A DNA stretch of 64,000 bases from CAVVKW01 sp963749035. Lineage in GTDB: Bacteria; Verrucomicrobiota; Verrucomicrobiia; Chthoniobacterales; JAATET01. The notes beneath the pieces were generated by a model that had not been told where the DNA came from, ran no database searches, and worked only from the letters and a program-made list of their open reading frames with translations. The DNA lies in contig CAVVKW010000004.1 of the NCBI GenBank assembly GCA_963749035.1, positions 1,240,001-1,304,000 of the forward strand. The letters are read 5' to 3'. Below, piece after piece: positions 16,581-25,608 of this stretch (its first letter is position 1; each line of letters opens with the position of its first letter). Made by a program: the position numbers and the translations under genes.

Positions 16581-17540
16581 ATGAAAGCCTCCCCCCTCCT
16601 CTCATCCTTCGTGATCGCCGCGATGACGATCCCGTTCTCGGTCCACGCACTAAACTGGTCAGGTGACGGTGCCGATCCCAAAGAATGGAACGACGCTGCC
16701 AATTGGAACGGCGTTCTACCCACGGGAACCCAAGCGATCAATTTCGGCGACGCCTCCACCCTCGACAACGCATTCGGGGGAACGACGGATTTCACCACCA
16801 CCGGGTTCATGTATCTTTACGAGAACAGCACGGTGAATTGGGAATCCAACGATCTTACAACCGGTCGTCTCTTCATTCAGAACACTACCGGCACGGGTCA
16901 AACGCTGAATGTCAGCGGCGGAAACGTCCTGATCAACGGTACTGCTAAGATCGGGAGCGGTAAGAACGTTCTCGCTGCCTTCAACATGACCGGGGGTTCG
17001 TTTACCTCGACGGGTGCTCTGGAGATAAACACCGGGGACGACTCGACGGTAACCGTTTCGATTTCAGGAGACAGCGTCCTCCAATCCAACAGTAAATTCC
17101 TGATGAGCAACAGCTCCGGTGGCACCCTGAACTGGACCGTTTCTGGTCAGGATTTCACGATCGCCAACGATCGCCAAGCGTTCCAAACGGGTGCCGGCAG
17201 CTCTTCGAGCACGACGAATCTCCGACTGGAACTCGGCACGACTGACTTCGGTTCGTTCACGGTCGGCAACTGGGCGAAGAATGGTTCCGTCGTCAACAAC
17301 CTCACCGTTGACGTGAGCTCTTACGCGGGAACGGACGACATCCTTCTCATTGATGGCCTCAACAATCTCGCTGGATTCTGGGATACCAGCATCGTCGTTG
17401 GAGGGGTCGGCTCGATCGACTTCGACACCGCCGAGGGCGACATCTACTACCGATTCGCACCCATCCCCGAGCCCGGCACCCTCACGCTTCTCGGACTCGG
17501 CGGCTGCGCGCTGGTTCTTCTGAACCGCCGCCGTCGATAA
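16581..17540 (+). CDS. PEP-CTERM-anchored extracellular protein with autotransporter-like repeat region
   Basis: 319 residues. Signal peptide (MKASPLLSSFVIAAMTIPFSVHA); then Ser/Thr/Asn/Gly-rich beta-strand material (WSGDGADPKEWNDAANWNG, a motif typical of passenger-associated-strand proteins; NTTGTGQTLNVSGGNV). It ends with PIPEPGTLTLLGLGGCALVLL and NRRRR, the PEP-CTERM sorting signal: a PEP motif, one membrane helix and a basic tail. It is expected to be exported and processed by an exosortase, which is not in this window. Such proteins are linked to extracellular matrix and EPS in planctomycetes and Verrucomicrobia. Followed by a strong terminator. Confidence 0.9.
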   Translation: MKASPLLSSFVIAAMTIPFSVHALNWSGDGADPKEWNDAANWNGVLPTGTQAINFGDASTLDNAFGGTTDFTTTGFMYLYENSTVNWESNDLTTGRLFIQNTTGTGQTLNVSGGNVLINGTAKIGSGKNVLAAFNMTGGSFTSTGALEINTGDDSTVTVSISGDSVLQSNSKFLMSNSSGGTLNWTVSGQDFTIANDRQAFQTGAGSSSSTTNLRLELGTTDFGSFTVGNWAKNGSVVNNLTVDVSSYAGTDDILLIDGLNNLAGFWDTSIVVGGVGSIDFDTAEGDIYYRFAPIPEPGTLTLLGLGGCALVLLNRRRR

Positions 17541-17568
17541 ACTTTAGGTTCACGACATCTAGCCTTTC

Positions 17569-17608
17569 ACGGGCCGTGGAATTCACTTTCCACGGCCCGT
17601 CTTTTTTT
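17569..17608 (+). terminator. Rho-independent terminator of the PEP-CTERM gene
   Basis: A 12-bp perfect stem, ACGGGCCGTGGA (17569-17580) with TCCACGGCCCGT (17589-17600), has an 8-nt loop and is followed by C and seven Ts (17602-17608). It stands about 28 bp after the stop codon. A textbook intrinsic terminator. Confidence 0.95.
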
Positions 17609-17757
17609 GTCCGGCTGTCCGCCGCGCAGCCAACGGCAATTTTGCACTCGCTTGATCTTTCTCCGCTTTGCTACGAGATGAACCTAACCCCGTAAGACGG
17701 ACCCGGAAAACACTCGTCTCGATTTCCCAAGGCGAGGCACCGCTCCTCCTGATTCTC

Positions 17758-19239
17758 GTGACAAAGCACCTACCGACCGGCACCCGCTACGTTCTCCAAG
17801 CCACGACCCTACTGGCACTTCTCGCCAGCGGTGACCCCCTTCGCGGTAACGTCCTGGAGACGGCCCCGCTCCCACCCGCAGGGTGGGCGGATGACGCCTG
17901 GACCGACCCCGGCGGGTGGGAAACGGTCGACGTGACCAAACACGGGCTCCGCCCCGACGATCAAACCGTGGATTCAGCGACCGCTGTCCGGCGGATCATC
18001 GCTTCTGGCTCCGGAAATCGAATCTTCTATTTTCCCGGGGGCACCTACTGGTTTCGTTCCGATCTCGTCATTTCACAGAACGGCATTCGCATTGCCGGTT
18101 CGGGATCCACCACGACCCATTTTATTCAGGACGATGCAGAAATTGCGTTCCGAAGTCCGGATGTTGAAGACGAAGTGCTCTCCCTCGATTCGCCTCCGGG
18201 TGAAGGAGAGACCTCCCTCCGATCGTCCGACGCCTCTCGGCTGAAACGCGGCGACTTCATTCTCCCCGTGGCGCAATTTCCTTACGACGGCAACCGCGAG
18301 GTTTACCGCAGAAAGATGGAGAAACTCGGCGTCGGCCAGATCGTGATCGTCGAAGATATCGAGGACGACACCGTCCGTTTTCGTGATCCCCTCGGGATCG
18401 GCTACTCTCCCTGGCCCGATCTCCGCATCCGGAAGCTAAATTTGCTGGAAGACGTCGGAATCGAATCCCTCCGGATCGAGAAACTCCACAACGACGAAAA
18501 ATCGAACGTAAAATTCGATCACGTCCACAACGCCTACGCCCGGAACGTCCGTTCCTATAAAACCAGCAAACACCACGTCTGGGTCAGTAACTCCTACCGC
18601 GTTTTCATCGAGGGGAACAACTTCAGCCACTCCCACGACTACGGTCCCCGGGGACATGGCTACGGCGTCCAGCTCGTGCAAAGTTCGACCCGCTGCTACA
18701 TCGTCAATAACAAGTTCGAAACCCTGCGTCACGCCGTCGTCATCCAGGAGGGCGCGAACCACAGCGTCGTGGCCTACAACCACAATCTGAGCAATCTCCT
18801 CCTCCACGGGAACTTCGCCCACAGCAATCTCTTCGAAGGGAATCAGGCCGACGCCGGGATCAATTTCGACATGGTCCACGGAACCAACGGCCCGCACAAC
18901 GTCGTCTTCCGAAACAACGCACTCGGCGGTCGACGCGGGATTCGCCCGCGGCTCGGAAACGATTACTCCGCCACCGTCGTTGGCAACGTCACGAGCGAAC
19001 TCCGCGTCGATGCACAAGATTTCACCGGCGCAAATCGAGTGCGGACCTTCACCGAGTGGGGCGTTATCCCGAAGGACACGCCCCTACCGCCCTCTCTCTA
19101 TCGATCGACGAAGCCGGCGTTTCTCGAGGACCGAGCCTGGCCACCGTTCGGTCCGGGAACGAGCGCCGACTGGGGCGCAAGCCTCACGATTCCCGCAGCC
19201 GAACGCGACGTCGAGAACGCGGACGAGTCCGCCCGGTAA
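17758..19239 (+). CDS. Right-handed beta-helix protein, pectate-lyase/polysaccharide-lyase-like
   Basis: 493 residues from GTG 17758, which yields a short basic N-terminus and hydrophobic run (YVLQATTLLALLASG), a plausible signal peptide; an ATG exists at 17668 but gives no signal sequence. Conserved style: DVTKHGLRPDDQTVDSATAVRRII (Pectate_lyase_3 opening), IFYFPGGTYWFRSDLVI, GIRIAGSGSTTTHF, and later parallel beta-helix coils (NSYRVFIEGNNFSHSHDYGP, TRCYIVNNKFETLRHAVVIQ). It is probably an exported enzyme or binding protein for a polysaccharide. The substrate cannot be inferred. Confidence 0.75.
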   Translation: MTKHLPTGTRYVLQATTLLALLASGDPLRGNVLETAPLPPAGWADDAWTDPGGWETVDVTKHGLRPDDQTVDSATAVRRIIASGSGNRIFYFPGGTYWFRSDLVISQNGIRIAGSGSTTTHFIQDDAEIAFRSPDVEDEVLSLDSPPGEGETSLRSSDASRLKRGDFILPVAQFPYDGNREVYRRKMEKLGVGQIVIVEDIEDDTVRFRDPLGIGYSPWPDLRIRKLNLLEDVGIESLRIEKLHNDEKSNVKFDHVHNAYARNVRSYKTSKHHVWVSNSYRVFIEGNNFSHSHDYGPRGHGYGVQLVQSSTRCYIVNNKFETLRHAVVIQEGANHSVVAYNHNLSNLLLHGNFAHSNLFEGNQADAGINFDMVHGTNGPHNVVFRNNALGGRRGIRPRLGNDYSATVVGNVTSELRVDAQDFTGANRVRTFTEWGVIPKDTPLPPSLYRSTKPAFLEDRAWPPFGPGTSADWGASLTIPAAERDVENADESAR

Positions 19240-19302
19240 TCCTCACCCTCGACCGCCGCTCCGAAGAGCTGCGACATCTCCCGGCGCTCCGCGCGAACGC
19301 GA

Positions 19303-20316
19303 CTAGGTCACTCCACCGGGAGCGCCACTGGTCGGTCGGGGCGTCCAATTACCACTGATTAGCGCACGCAATTCCCGCGCGTTCTGTTCCGCCTGCTCCG
19401 CCTCCTCGGTCAACCGCCTCACCTGCCAATCATTTCCCAGATCAACGAAACGCTCTCGGAGTCGACCCAGCATTCTCACCCGCTCCTCGACGCTACGAAT
19501 CGCAACCCACAATGCCTGCTCGCCCGCCGCGGTCAGCCCGACCTCGAGACTCCTCGCGGTGTGCGCATGCCCCGTGTGACAGCGATAGCGCAGGACCGCC
19601 GGATCTTCGACCTCCCACATCGGTCCCCCGCACTCCGGACAGCTCAAAGCCGCCAACTCCCCGATCCGATGATTGTCGCGCTCAGCGTTCACAAAATCCA
19701 TCGAGGCAGCAACCTCCGAACACAGCTCGGGCGACGGCGACACTCCATTCCCCACCTCACGTCCGACCAACCGTCCGAGGAGCGCCGCGACCTCCGAAGC
19801 GGGCGCGCAATGATCGACCTCCATCGACTGTTGGACAGCCCGCGGCATGTCCTCGTATTTCGCGTCGACCGGATCTTGAATAACGACCGTCCCACCACAC
19901 CGCTGAATCGCTCCCATTCCAGCCGTGCCGTCATCCAGCAACCCAGTCAGGACCACACCGATAACGCGCTCGCGATACGCCACCGCCGCACTCCGAAACA
20001 TCGGATCGATCGCTGGCCGAGTGCGGTTCTCCCTCGCACCATGCACGATTCGAACCCGACCGTGCTCAATCATCAGATGGTGATCGGGCGGCGCAACGTG
20101 AAGCGTCCCCGGGCGAATCGCCTGATCCTCTTTCACCGTCCAAGCTTCCAGTGGACCGGCACTATTCAATAGATTACCGAGACCGCCGGGCCCCTCTGGC
20201 GCGATGTGCTGGACGTAAAAGTAGGTCGCGTCCAGAGGAAGATCTGGAACGATTCGCCGCATGGTGTCGAGACCACCAGCGGAAGCGCCGATGCAGACGA
20301 TGTCGGAAAGTGCCAT
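19303..20316 (-). CDS. cheB: Chemotaxis-type protein-glutamate methylesterase (CheB domain, no receiver)
   Basis: 337 residues from ATG 20316 (MALSDIVCIGASAGG). The CheB methylesterase domain fills residues 1-190: nucleophile Ser in GASAGGLDT, His in YVQHIAPEG, Asp in TGLLDDGTAGM. There is no N-terminal receiver domain. The C-terminal part has a zinc-ribbon-like CPECGGPMWEV...CHTGHAHT and a coiled segment, a layout common in orphan CheB homologues of non-chemotaxis systems. No cheR, cheA or receptor gene is nearby, so the target may be a non-motility signalling protein. Confidence 0.88.
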   Translation of the reverse strand: MALSDIVCIGASAGGLDTMRRIVPDLPLDATYFYVQHIAPEGPGGLGNLLNSAGPLEAWTVKEDQAIRPGTLHVAPPDHHLMIEHGRVRIVHGARENRTRPAIDPMFRSAAVAYRERVIGVVLTGLLDDGTAGMGAIQRCGGTVVIQDPVDAKYEDMPRAVQQSMEVDHCAPASEVAALLGRLVGREVGNGVSPSPELCSEVAASMDFVNAERDNHRIGELAALSCPECGGPMWEVEDPAVLRYRCHTGHAHTARSLEVGLTAAGEQALWVAIRSVEERVRMLGRLRERFVDLGNDWQVRRLTEEAEQAEQNARELRALISGNWTPRPTSGAPGGVT

Positions 20317-20505
20317 GTCTCCAAACGGGCCGCTTCCTTCGACAAGGCAAGTTTGGACGAACACCGACTCTCACCTTGGAAGCGGACTGGCAACGTCACC
20401 CGCCAGTCCCACCGGCGAAGTCGCACCGTGGCTACAAGGGGACATGCTGTAGGCGAATTTTCGCAAATCCATGAACTTGCGCTACCGCCTTTAGCCCTTC
20501 CGCTA

Positions 20506-20940
20506 TTCCAACGGGTTGCAGGCCACCTCCATTTTCCAGACGTCAAACTCCCCGTCCGCTTCCTCGACGAACCCACCCTGATCGTCGGGAATGGAACGAA
20601 TGAACTGCCGGTCGAAGCCGTGGTCGAAGCCGGCGCGACGGATCGAAAGGTTACCTTTCCAGAAGGTGCCAACTGGATCGACATTCGCGATGACAAGACC
20701 TACGCGGGAGGAACGTCCGCCACGGTATCCGCCCCGCTGGACGAGATCCCCCTCTTTGCGAAAGAGGGCGCGATCATCCCGCACGGGCCACTCGTTGAAT
20801 ACGTCGATCAGAAACCGGTAAACCCAATTAACCTTCCCCTCTATCAATCACCAGGGCCGACCACCGAATACGCCCATCCGGGTCACGGAAGACGGGGGCA
20901 AGCCGTCAGTTGCTATCGGCGATCAAATCGAGAATGACGA
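20506..20940 (+). pseudogene. Decayed fragment of a GH31-family glycoside hydrolase (C-terminal beta domains)
   Basis: The frame ending at about 20937 contains VVEAGATDRKVTFPEGANWIDI, then the GGTSATVSAPLDEIPLFAKEGAIIP block that follows the catalytic barrel in GH31 alpha-glucosidases and alpha-xylosidases. The catalytic barrel upstream is absent: the preceding bases belong to the promoter side of cheB. There is no start codon with a suitable context. It is a remnant truncated at both ends, left by deletion or rearrangement. Confidence 0.7.
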
Positions 20941-21061
20941 AGGAGCGATCACCGATTGGACTTCAAATCTCCACGTTCATTGGAACGGCAACGTCGACAC
21001 CGATACACCGATCGAAACAGTCGACGGGAAGTCAGGAAGAGCCGTGCTCGCCTTGGACTGA
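20882..21061 (+). pseudogene. Second out-of-frame coding remnant ending TGA
   Basis: In the next frame, an open stretch reads VTEDGGKPSVAIGDQIENDE, continues through AITDWTSNLHVHWNGNVDTD and ends SGRAVLALD before a TGA at about 21059. It has no start codon. It could be the frameshifted tail of the GH31 remnant or the end of another surface protein. The composition looks coding, unlike random frames here. Confidence 0.45.
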
Positions 21062-21224
21062 GCGCACCAGCAACTTGCAGGTGGCGACCCGAAAACGAAA
21101 ATCCACGAGGTCCATTGGTAACCTGCGCCGAAATTGCCAAGCAATCTCCGTTTATGGTCGGATTGATAATCTTCCGTGGAATGCGGACGAGAATCGGAAA
21201 ACGCTCGGAATTACCCCGCAAATC

Positions 21225-22757
21225 TTACCGCCAAAGATTCCGGTCCAGCGTCCGATATTGAATCGCCTCCCCGACGTGCTCCGCCGCGATCTGCTCCACC
21301 TCCCCGAGATCAGCAATCGTTCGCGACACTTTGAGAATTCGATCATACGCCCGGGCGCTGAGCTGTAGCTCCACCATCGCCATCCGCAGCATTTCCTGAC
21401 CTTCCGCGTCCAGGCGGCAGTGCGTTTTCATCGCCGACGGGGACATCCGCGCGTTGCTCCGCGTCCGGCCACCAGCGAACCGCCGCGCCTGCACCGCCCG
21501 CGCTCCCTCGACTCGCTCGCGGATCGCCGCCGACGACTCCGCCCGCTCGTTGCTCGAAAGTTCGCGATACTCCACGGCGGGTGCCTCGACGTGAATGTCG
21601 ATCCGATCCAACAGCGGACCCGAGATGCGCTGCCGATAATTTTCCACCTCCCTCGGCGAGCACCGACACTCTCTTTTCGGATCGCCGAAATACCCGCATT
21701 TGCACGGATTCATCGCCGCGACCAACATGAACTGCGCCGGGAAGGTCATCGTCCCAGCCGCCCGGCTAATGATCACCCTCGAGTCCTCCAGCGGCTGCCG
21801 CATCACTTCCAAAGTCGAACGTTTAAACTCCGGCAACTCGTCCAAAAACAACACCCCGTGGTGCGCGAGACTGACTTCCCCCGGCGAAGGATTTGTCGAC
21901 CCGCCCAGCAGTCCCACGTCTGAGATCGTGTGATGCGGAGCCCGGAAGGGGCGCGTCGTCACGAATGGCCGCTCCGCGTCGGTCAGCCCGCAAATGCTGT
22001 GGATCTTCGTCGTCTCGATAGCCTCTTCCAACGACATCGTCGGCATGATCGAAGCGATCCGTTTTGACAACATGCTCTTGCCCGATCCCGGCGGCCCAAT
22101 CAGCAGCAAATTGTGTCCACCAGCCACCCCGACCTCGATCGCTCGCTTCACCTGCTCCTGCCCCTTCACGTCGGCGAAATCCAAGTCCGCCCCCTCCCCC
22201 GAAACCTCCGACCCAAACTCCGCAACGGTCGGTTCCAACTCTCGCTCGCGGCTCACAAACTCATAAGCCTCCCTCAGCGACCGCACCCCGTAAACCTGCA
22301 CGCCCTCGACCACCGCCGCTTCGGCCGCATTGGCCAACGGTAAGATGACCGCCTTCTTCCGCCGACGGCGAGCCTCCAAGGCGATCGGGAGAGCTCCCTT
22401 GATCGGCCGAACTTCACCGGTCAATCCGAGCTCCCCCGCCATCAGGCACCGCTCGAGCCGCGGCAGTTTCTCGTCCCTCGCCACCGCAATCATTCCCACC
22501 GCGATCGGCAAATCGAAACTCGGCCCCTCCTTCTTCAAATCCGCCGGCGCCAAATTCACCGTCGTCCGCGTGATCGGCCACCGGTAGCCGCTGTTGGATA
22601 CGGCCGTCGTCACGCGATCCCGACTCTCCTTCACCGAAGTGTCGGGCAGGCCAACGACGACCACCACCGGATCGCCCCCGCTGGCGGCGTTGACCTCGAC
22701 CTCGACCTCGCACGCGTCGACCCCACGCAGAGCGGCGGAGAAGACTTTCGTAAGCAT
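21225..22757 (-). CDS. YifB/ComM-type Mg-chelatase-like AAA+ ATPase
   Basis: 510 residues from ATG 22757 (MLTKVFSAALRGVDACEVEVEVN, the standard start of the family; the upstream 16 codons are not conserved). N-terminal Lon-S5-like ChlI domain, Walker A GPPGSGKSML (about residue 220), Walker B GVLFLDELPEF, and a C-terminal Mg_chelatase_C domain with CKCGYFGDPKRECRC zinc-ribbon-like cysteines. The family extends branch migration on heteroduplex DNA during natural transformation (ComM). Divergent from the DEAD-box gene at 22863. Confidence 0.92.
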   Translation of the reverse strand: MLTKVFSAALRGVDACEVEVEVNAASGGDPVVVVVGLPDTSVKESRDRVTTAVSNSGYRWPITRTTVNLAPADLKKEGPSFDLPIAVGMIAVARDEKLPRLERCLMAGELGLTGEVRPIKGALPIALEARRRRKKAVILPLANAAEAAVVEGVQVYGVRSLREAYEFVSRERELEPTVAEFGSEVSGEGADLDFADVKGQEQVKRAIEVGVAGGHNLLLIGPPGSGKSMLSKRIASIMPTMSLEEAIETTKIHSICGLTDAERPFVTTRPFRAPHHTISDVGLLGGSTNPSPGEVSLAHHGVLFLDELPEFKRSTLEVMRQPLEDSRVIISRAAGTMTFPAQFMLVAAMNPCKCGYFGDPKRECRCSPREVENYRQRISGPLLDRIDIHVEAPAVEYRELSSNERAESSAAIRERVEGARAVQARRFAGGRTRSNARMSPSAMKTHCRLDAEGQEMLRMAMVELQLSARAYDRILKVSRTIADLGEVEQIAAEHVGEAIQYRTLDRNLWR

Positions 22758-22862
22758 CGGCGGACAATAACGACGGCACCAAATGGTGTCGAACTTCTCC
22801 GCCATTCCGATCTCCCGCGCTTCTTTCTCGCCGCTTCGACGGAGACCTGACTAGAAGCTCCG

Positions 22863-24530
22863 ATGGAGAAGAAGAAATTTTCGGAATTGGGCCTCTCGCC
22901 CGAGGTCCTGAAGGCAGTGGAAAAAATGGGGTTCGAGGAGGCGTCGCCGATTCAGTCGGAAGCCATTCCCGTCCTGCTGTCCGGCCAGGATGTCGTTGGT
23001 CAATCCCAAACCGGCTCCGGCAAGACCGCCGCGTTCGCAATTCCGGTCATCGAACGAGTCGACGCGTCCAGCCGCTATCCCCAAGCCCTCATCCTTTGCC
23101 CCACCCGCGAGCTCGCCGTTCAGGTCGCCGAGGAAGTCTCGAAGCTCGCCTCCAGCAAACGCGGCGTCGTCGAACTCCCCATCTACGGCGGCGCCTCCTA
23201 CGAACGCCAGAACCGCGGCCTGCGCGATGGCGCCCAGATTATCATTGGCACCCCGGGTCGCGTCATGGACCACCTCGACCGAGGAACCCTTAAGCTCGAC
23301 CAAGTCAGCACCATCGTCCTCGACGAAGCCGACCGCATGCTTGACATGGGATTCCGCGACGACATCCAAACCATCCTCGATCAGACCCCGGAGGACCGCC
23401 AAACGGTCTTCTTCTCCGCGACGATGCCCCGCGCGATTCAGGAACTCGTCAAACGCTACACCCGCGACCCCGTTTCCGTGCGCATCGAAACGAAGGCCAT
23501 GTCCGGCCCGGCCATCGATCAAATCTACTACGAGGTCGACCGCCGCTCGAAACTCGAAGCGCTCTGCCGCATCATCGACCTCGACGACGTCAAGTGCGCC
23601 ATCGTCTTCTGCGCCACGAAGATGATGTGCGACCAACTCGCCGAACACCTCATCGCCCGCGGCTACGTCGCCGACAAACTTCACGGCGACATCACTCAAG
23701 CCGCTCGCGAACGCGTCATGAAACGTTTCCGCGAGCGCCGGGTCGAATTCCTCGTCGCCACCGACGTTGCCGCCCGAGGCCTCGACGTGGACGACATCGA
23801 AGTCGTCTTCAACTACGACCTCCCGCACGACGGCGAGGATTACGTCCACCGCATCGGACGCACCGGAAGAGCCGGCCGCAGCGGTCGCGCGATCACGTTC
23901 GTCGCCGGTCGCGAGATCCGGAAACTCGAGAACATGATCCGCTACACGAAGGGCAAAATCCGCCGCGAGCGCGTCCCGTCCCTCGAGGAGCTCGAAGAAA
24001 AACGGACCAACCACACCTTCGAGCAGCTCCGCGAGACCCTCGAAAGCGGTGACTTCACCAAACGCGATTCTTTCGTCGATCGCCTCCTCGATCAGGGTCA
24101 CTCCCCGACCGACATCGCCAGCGCCCTCATGCACCTGCTCATGTCGGAAACGAGCGGGGCGGCCAGCGATTCCCCGAACGAAATTTCCACCGGTCGACCC
24201 GACCGCGAATACAACGATCGCGACGATCGTCCGGCACGCGGCGGCAGAGACCGCGCCCCGCGCGAGCGACGCTCCCGAGACGAGCCCGTCGAAGCGGGGA
24301 TGACCCGCCTCGTCTTCATGGCCGGACGCCTCAGCCAGATGCGACCCGCCGACATCGTCGGCATGATCACCGGCCAGACGCAGTTCGGAAAAGAGAAGAT
24401 CGGCGTCATCACCATCGCCGACAAACACACCACCGTCGACGTCGCCGAAGACGCCGTGCAGGAAGTCATCGCCGAGTGCAACGGCCTGAAGTTCAAGGGC
24501 CGCAAGATGGCCGTCTTCGCCTCGAACTGA
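22863..24530 (+). CDS. DEAD-box RNA helicase with DbpA-type RNA-binding domain
   Basis: 555 residues. Q motif (FSELGLSPEVLKAVEKMGFEE), motif I TGSGKTAAF, Ia PTRELAVQV, DEAD in VLDEADRMLDMGF, SAT in FFSATMP, and motif VI HRIGRTGRAGR are all intact. A basic linker rich in Arg/Asp (about residues 435-475) leads to a C-terminal DbpA-like domain (TRLVFMAGRLSQMRPADIVG to FKGRKMAVFAS). It unwinds RNA in ribosome assembly or decay. The layout resembles DeaD/CsdA. No cold-shock leader can be claimed from the 100-bp upstream region. Confidence 0.93.
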   Translation: MEKKKFSELGLSPEVLKAVEKMGFEEASPIQSEAIPVLLSGQDVVGQSQTGSGKTAAFAIPVIERVDASSRYPQALILCPTRELAVQVAEEVSKLASSKRGVVELPIYGGASYERQNRGLRDGAQIIIGTPGRVMDHLDRGTLKLDQVSTIVLDEADRMLDMGFRDDIQTILDQTPEDRQTVFFSATMPRAIQELVKRYTRDPVSVRIETKAMSGPAIDQIYYEVDRRSKLEALCRIIDLDDVKCAIVFCATKMMCDQLAEHLIARGYVADKLHGDITQAARERVMKRFRERRVEFLVATDVAARGLDVDDIEVVFNYDLPHDGEDYVHRIGRTGRAGRSGRAITFVAGREIRKLENMIRYTKGKIRRERVPSLEELEEKRTNHTFEQLRETLESGDFTKRDSFVDRLLDQGHSPTDIASALMHLLMSETSGAASDSPNEISTGRPDREYNDRDDRPARGGRDRAPRERRSRDEPVEAGMTRLVFMAGRLSQMRPADIVGMITGQTQFGKEKIGVITIADKHTTVDVAEDAVQEVIAECNGLKFKGRKMAVFASN

Positions 24531-24590
24531 TCCACCCCCCTTCCCATTCGCCCTTCGATGCCGTGACCGCGCTGTGGTAAAAACGTCCGT

Positions 24591-25580
24591 ATGACCGCCC
24601 CCACCACCAGGCTCCGGACCGGCGTCGTCGGCACCGGCCACATGGGCACGCACCACGTCCGCTGCAACGCCGCGTTCCCCGACTGCGAACTCACCGCCGT
24701 GTATGACGCGGACGCAAAAGCCGCTGCCACCGCAGCGAAAAAGAACAAGACCTACGCCGCCACCGACCTCGACGATTTCGCTTCGCGCGTCGATGCAGCC
24801 ACGATCTGCACGCCCACCGTCACCCATTTCGAGATCGGAAAATTCCTCCTCGAACGTGGCAAGCATCTCCTGATCGAGAAACCCATCGCACCGAACTCCG
24901 CCGAAGCCCGAGCCCTTGCCGACCTCGCTCAGCAGCACAACTGCGTGCTTCAAGTCGGTCACATCGAGCGATTCAACCCCGCCCTCGAAGCCCTCGAGAA
25001 CAAGCTCCGCAATCCCCGCTTCCTCGAAGTCACCCGCCTCTCCCCCTTCCCCAATCGCTCGACTGACATCGGCGTCGTTCTCGATCTCATGATCCACGAC
25101 ATCGAGATCATCCTCCACCTCGTCCGCTCCCCCATCGTCTCGATGGACCCCGTCGGCATCGCCGTCCTCAGCAAGAGCGAAGACATTGCCAACGTCCGAT
25201 TCCGCTTCGAGAACGGCTGCGTCGCCAACGTCACCGCGTCGCGGATCAGCGCGGACCGCCTCCGGAAGATCCGCGTTTTCCAGGAAGACGCCTACCTCTC
25301 ACTCGACTACCAGAAGCAGGACGGCGTCACCTACACGTTGGAAGACGGCAAAATCAAACGCTCCGGCGTGAAAGTTCAGAAGGGCGATGCCCTCGAGCGT
25401 CAACTCGCCGCTTTCCTCGAAAGCGCCCGCACCGGCGGCGCCCCGAAAGTCTCCGGTCAACAGGCCACCGCCGCCCTCGAGATCGCCCTCGACATCACGG
25501 CTCAAATCGAAGCCGCAGACCCACGGAAGGGCCAGGACCGACCGCCGATCGACACCAACCTCTTCGGTTTCGGTCGCTAG
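24591..25580 (+). CDS. Gfo/Idh/MocA-family NAD(P)-dependent oxidoreductase
   Basis: 329 residues. The N-terminal Rossmann motif GVVGTGHMGTHHVRC binds NAD(P); EKPIAPNSAEARAL carries the conserved E-K-P; the C-terminal alpha/beta domain is normal length. It is followed 28 bp later by lpxB. Oxidoreductases of this type are often found beside lpxB and related lipid A genes in Verrucomicrobia, suggesting a role in envelope sugar metabolism. The substrate is unknown. Confidence 0.88.
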   Translation: MTAPTTRLRTGVVGTGHMGTHHVRCNAAFPDCELTAVYDADAKAAATAAKKNKTYAATDLDDFASRVDAATICTPTVTHFEIGKFLLERGKHLLIEKPIAPNSAEARALADLAQQHNCVLQVGHIERFNPALEALENKLRNPRFLEVTRLSPFPNRSTDIGVVLDLMIHDIEIILHLVRSPIVSMDPVGIAVLSKSEDIANVRFRFENGCVANVTASRISADRLRKIRVFQEDAYLSLDYQKQDGVTYTLEDGKIKRSGVKVQKGDALERQLAAFLESARTGGAPKVSGQQATAALEIALDITAQIEAADPRKGQDRPPIDTNLFGFGR

Positions 25581-25608
25581 GAAACGCCCTCACGATCCTC
25601 TCTAGTCA

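Noticed and set aside
22851..25118. 755-codon minus-strand open frame across the DEAD helicase and oxidoreductase genes
   Set aside because: Antisense artefact of G/C-rich third positions; no domain or start context, and both sense genes are unmistakable.
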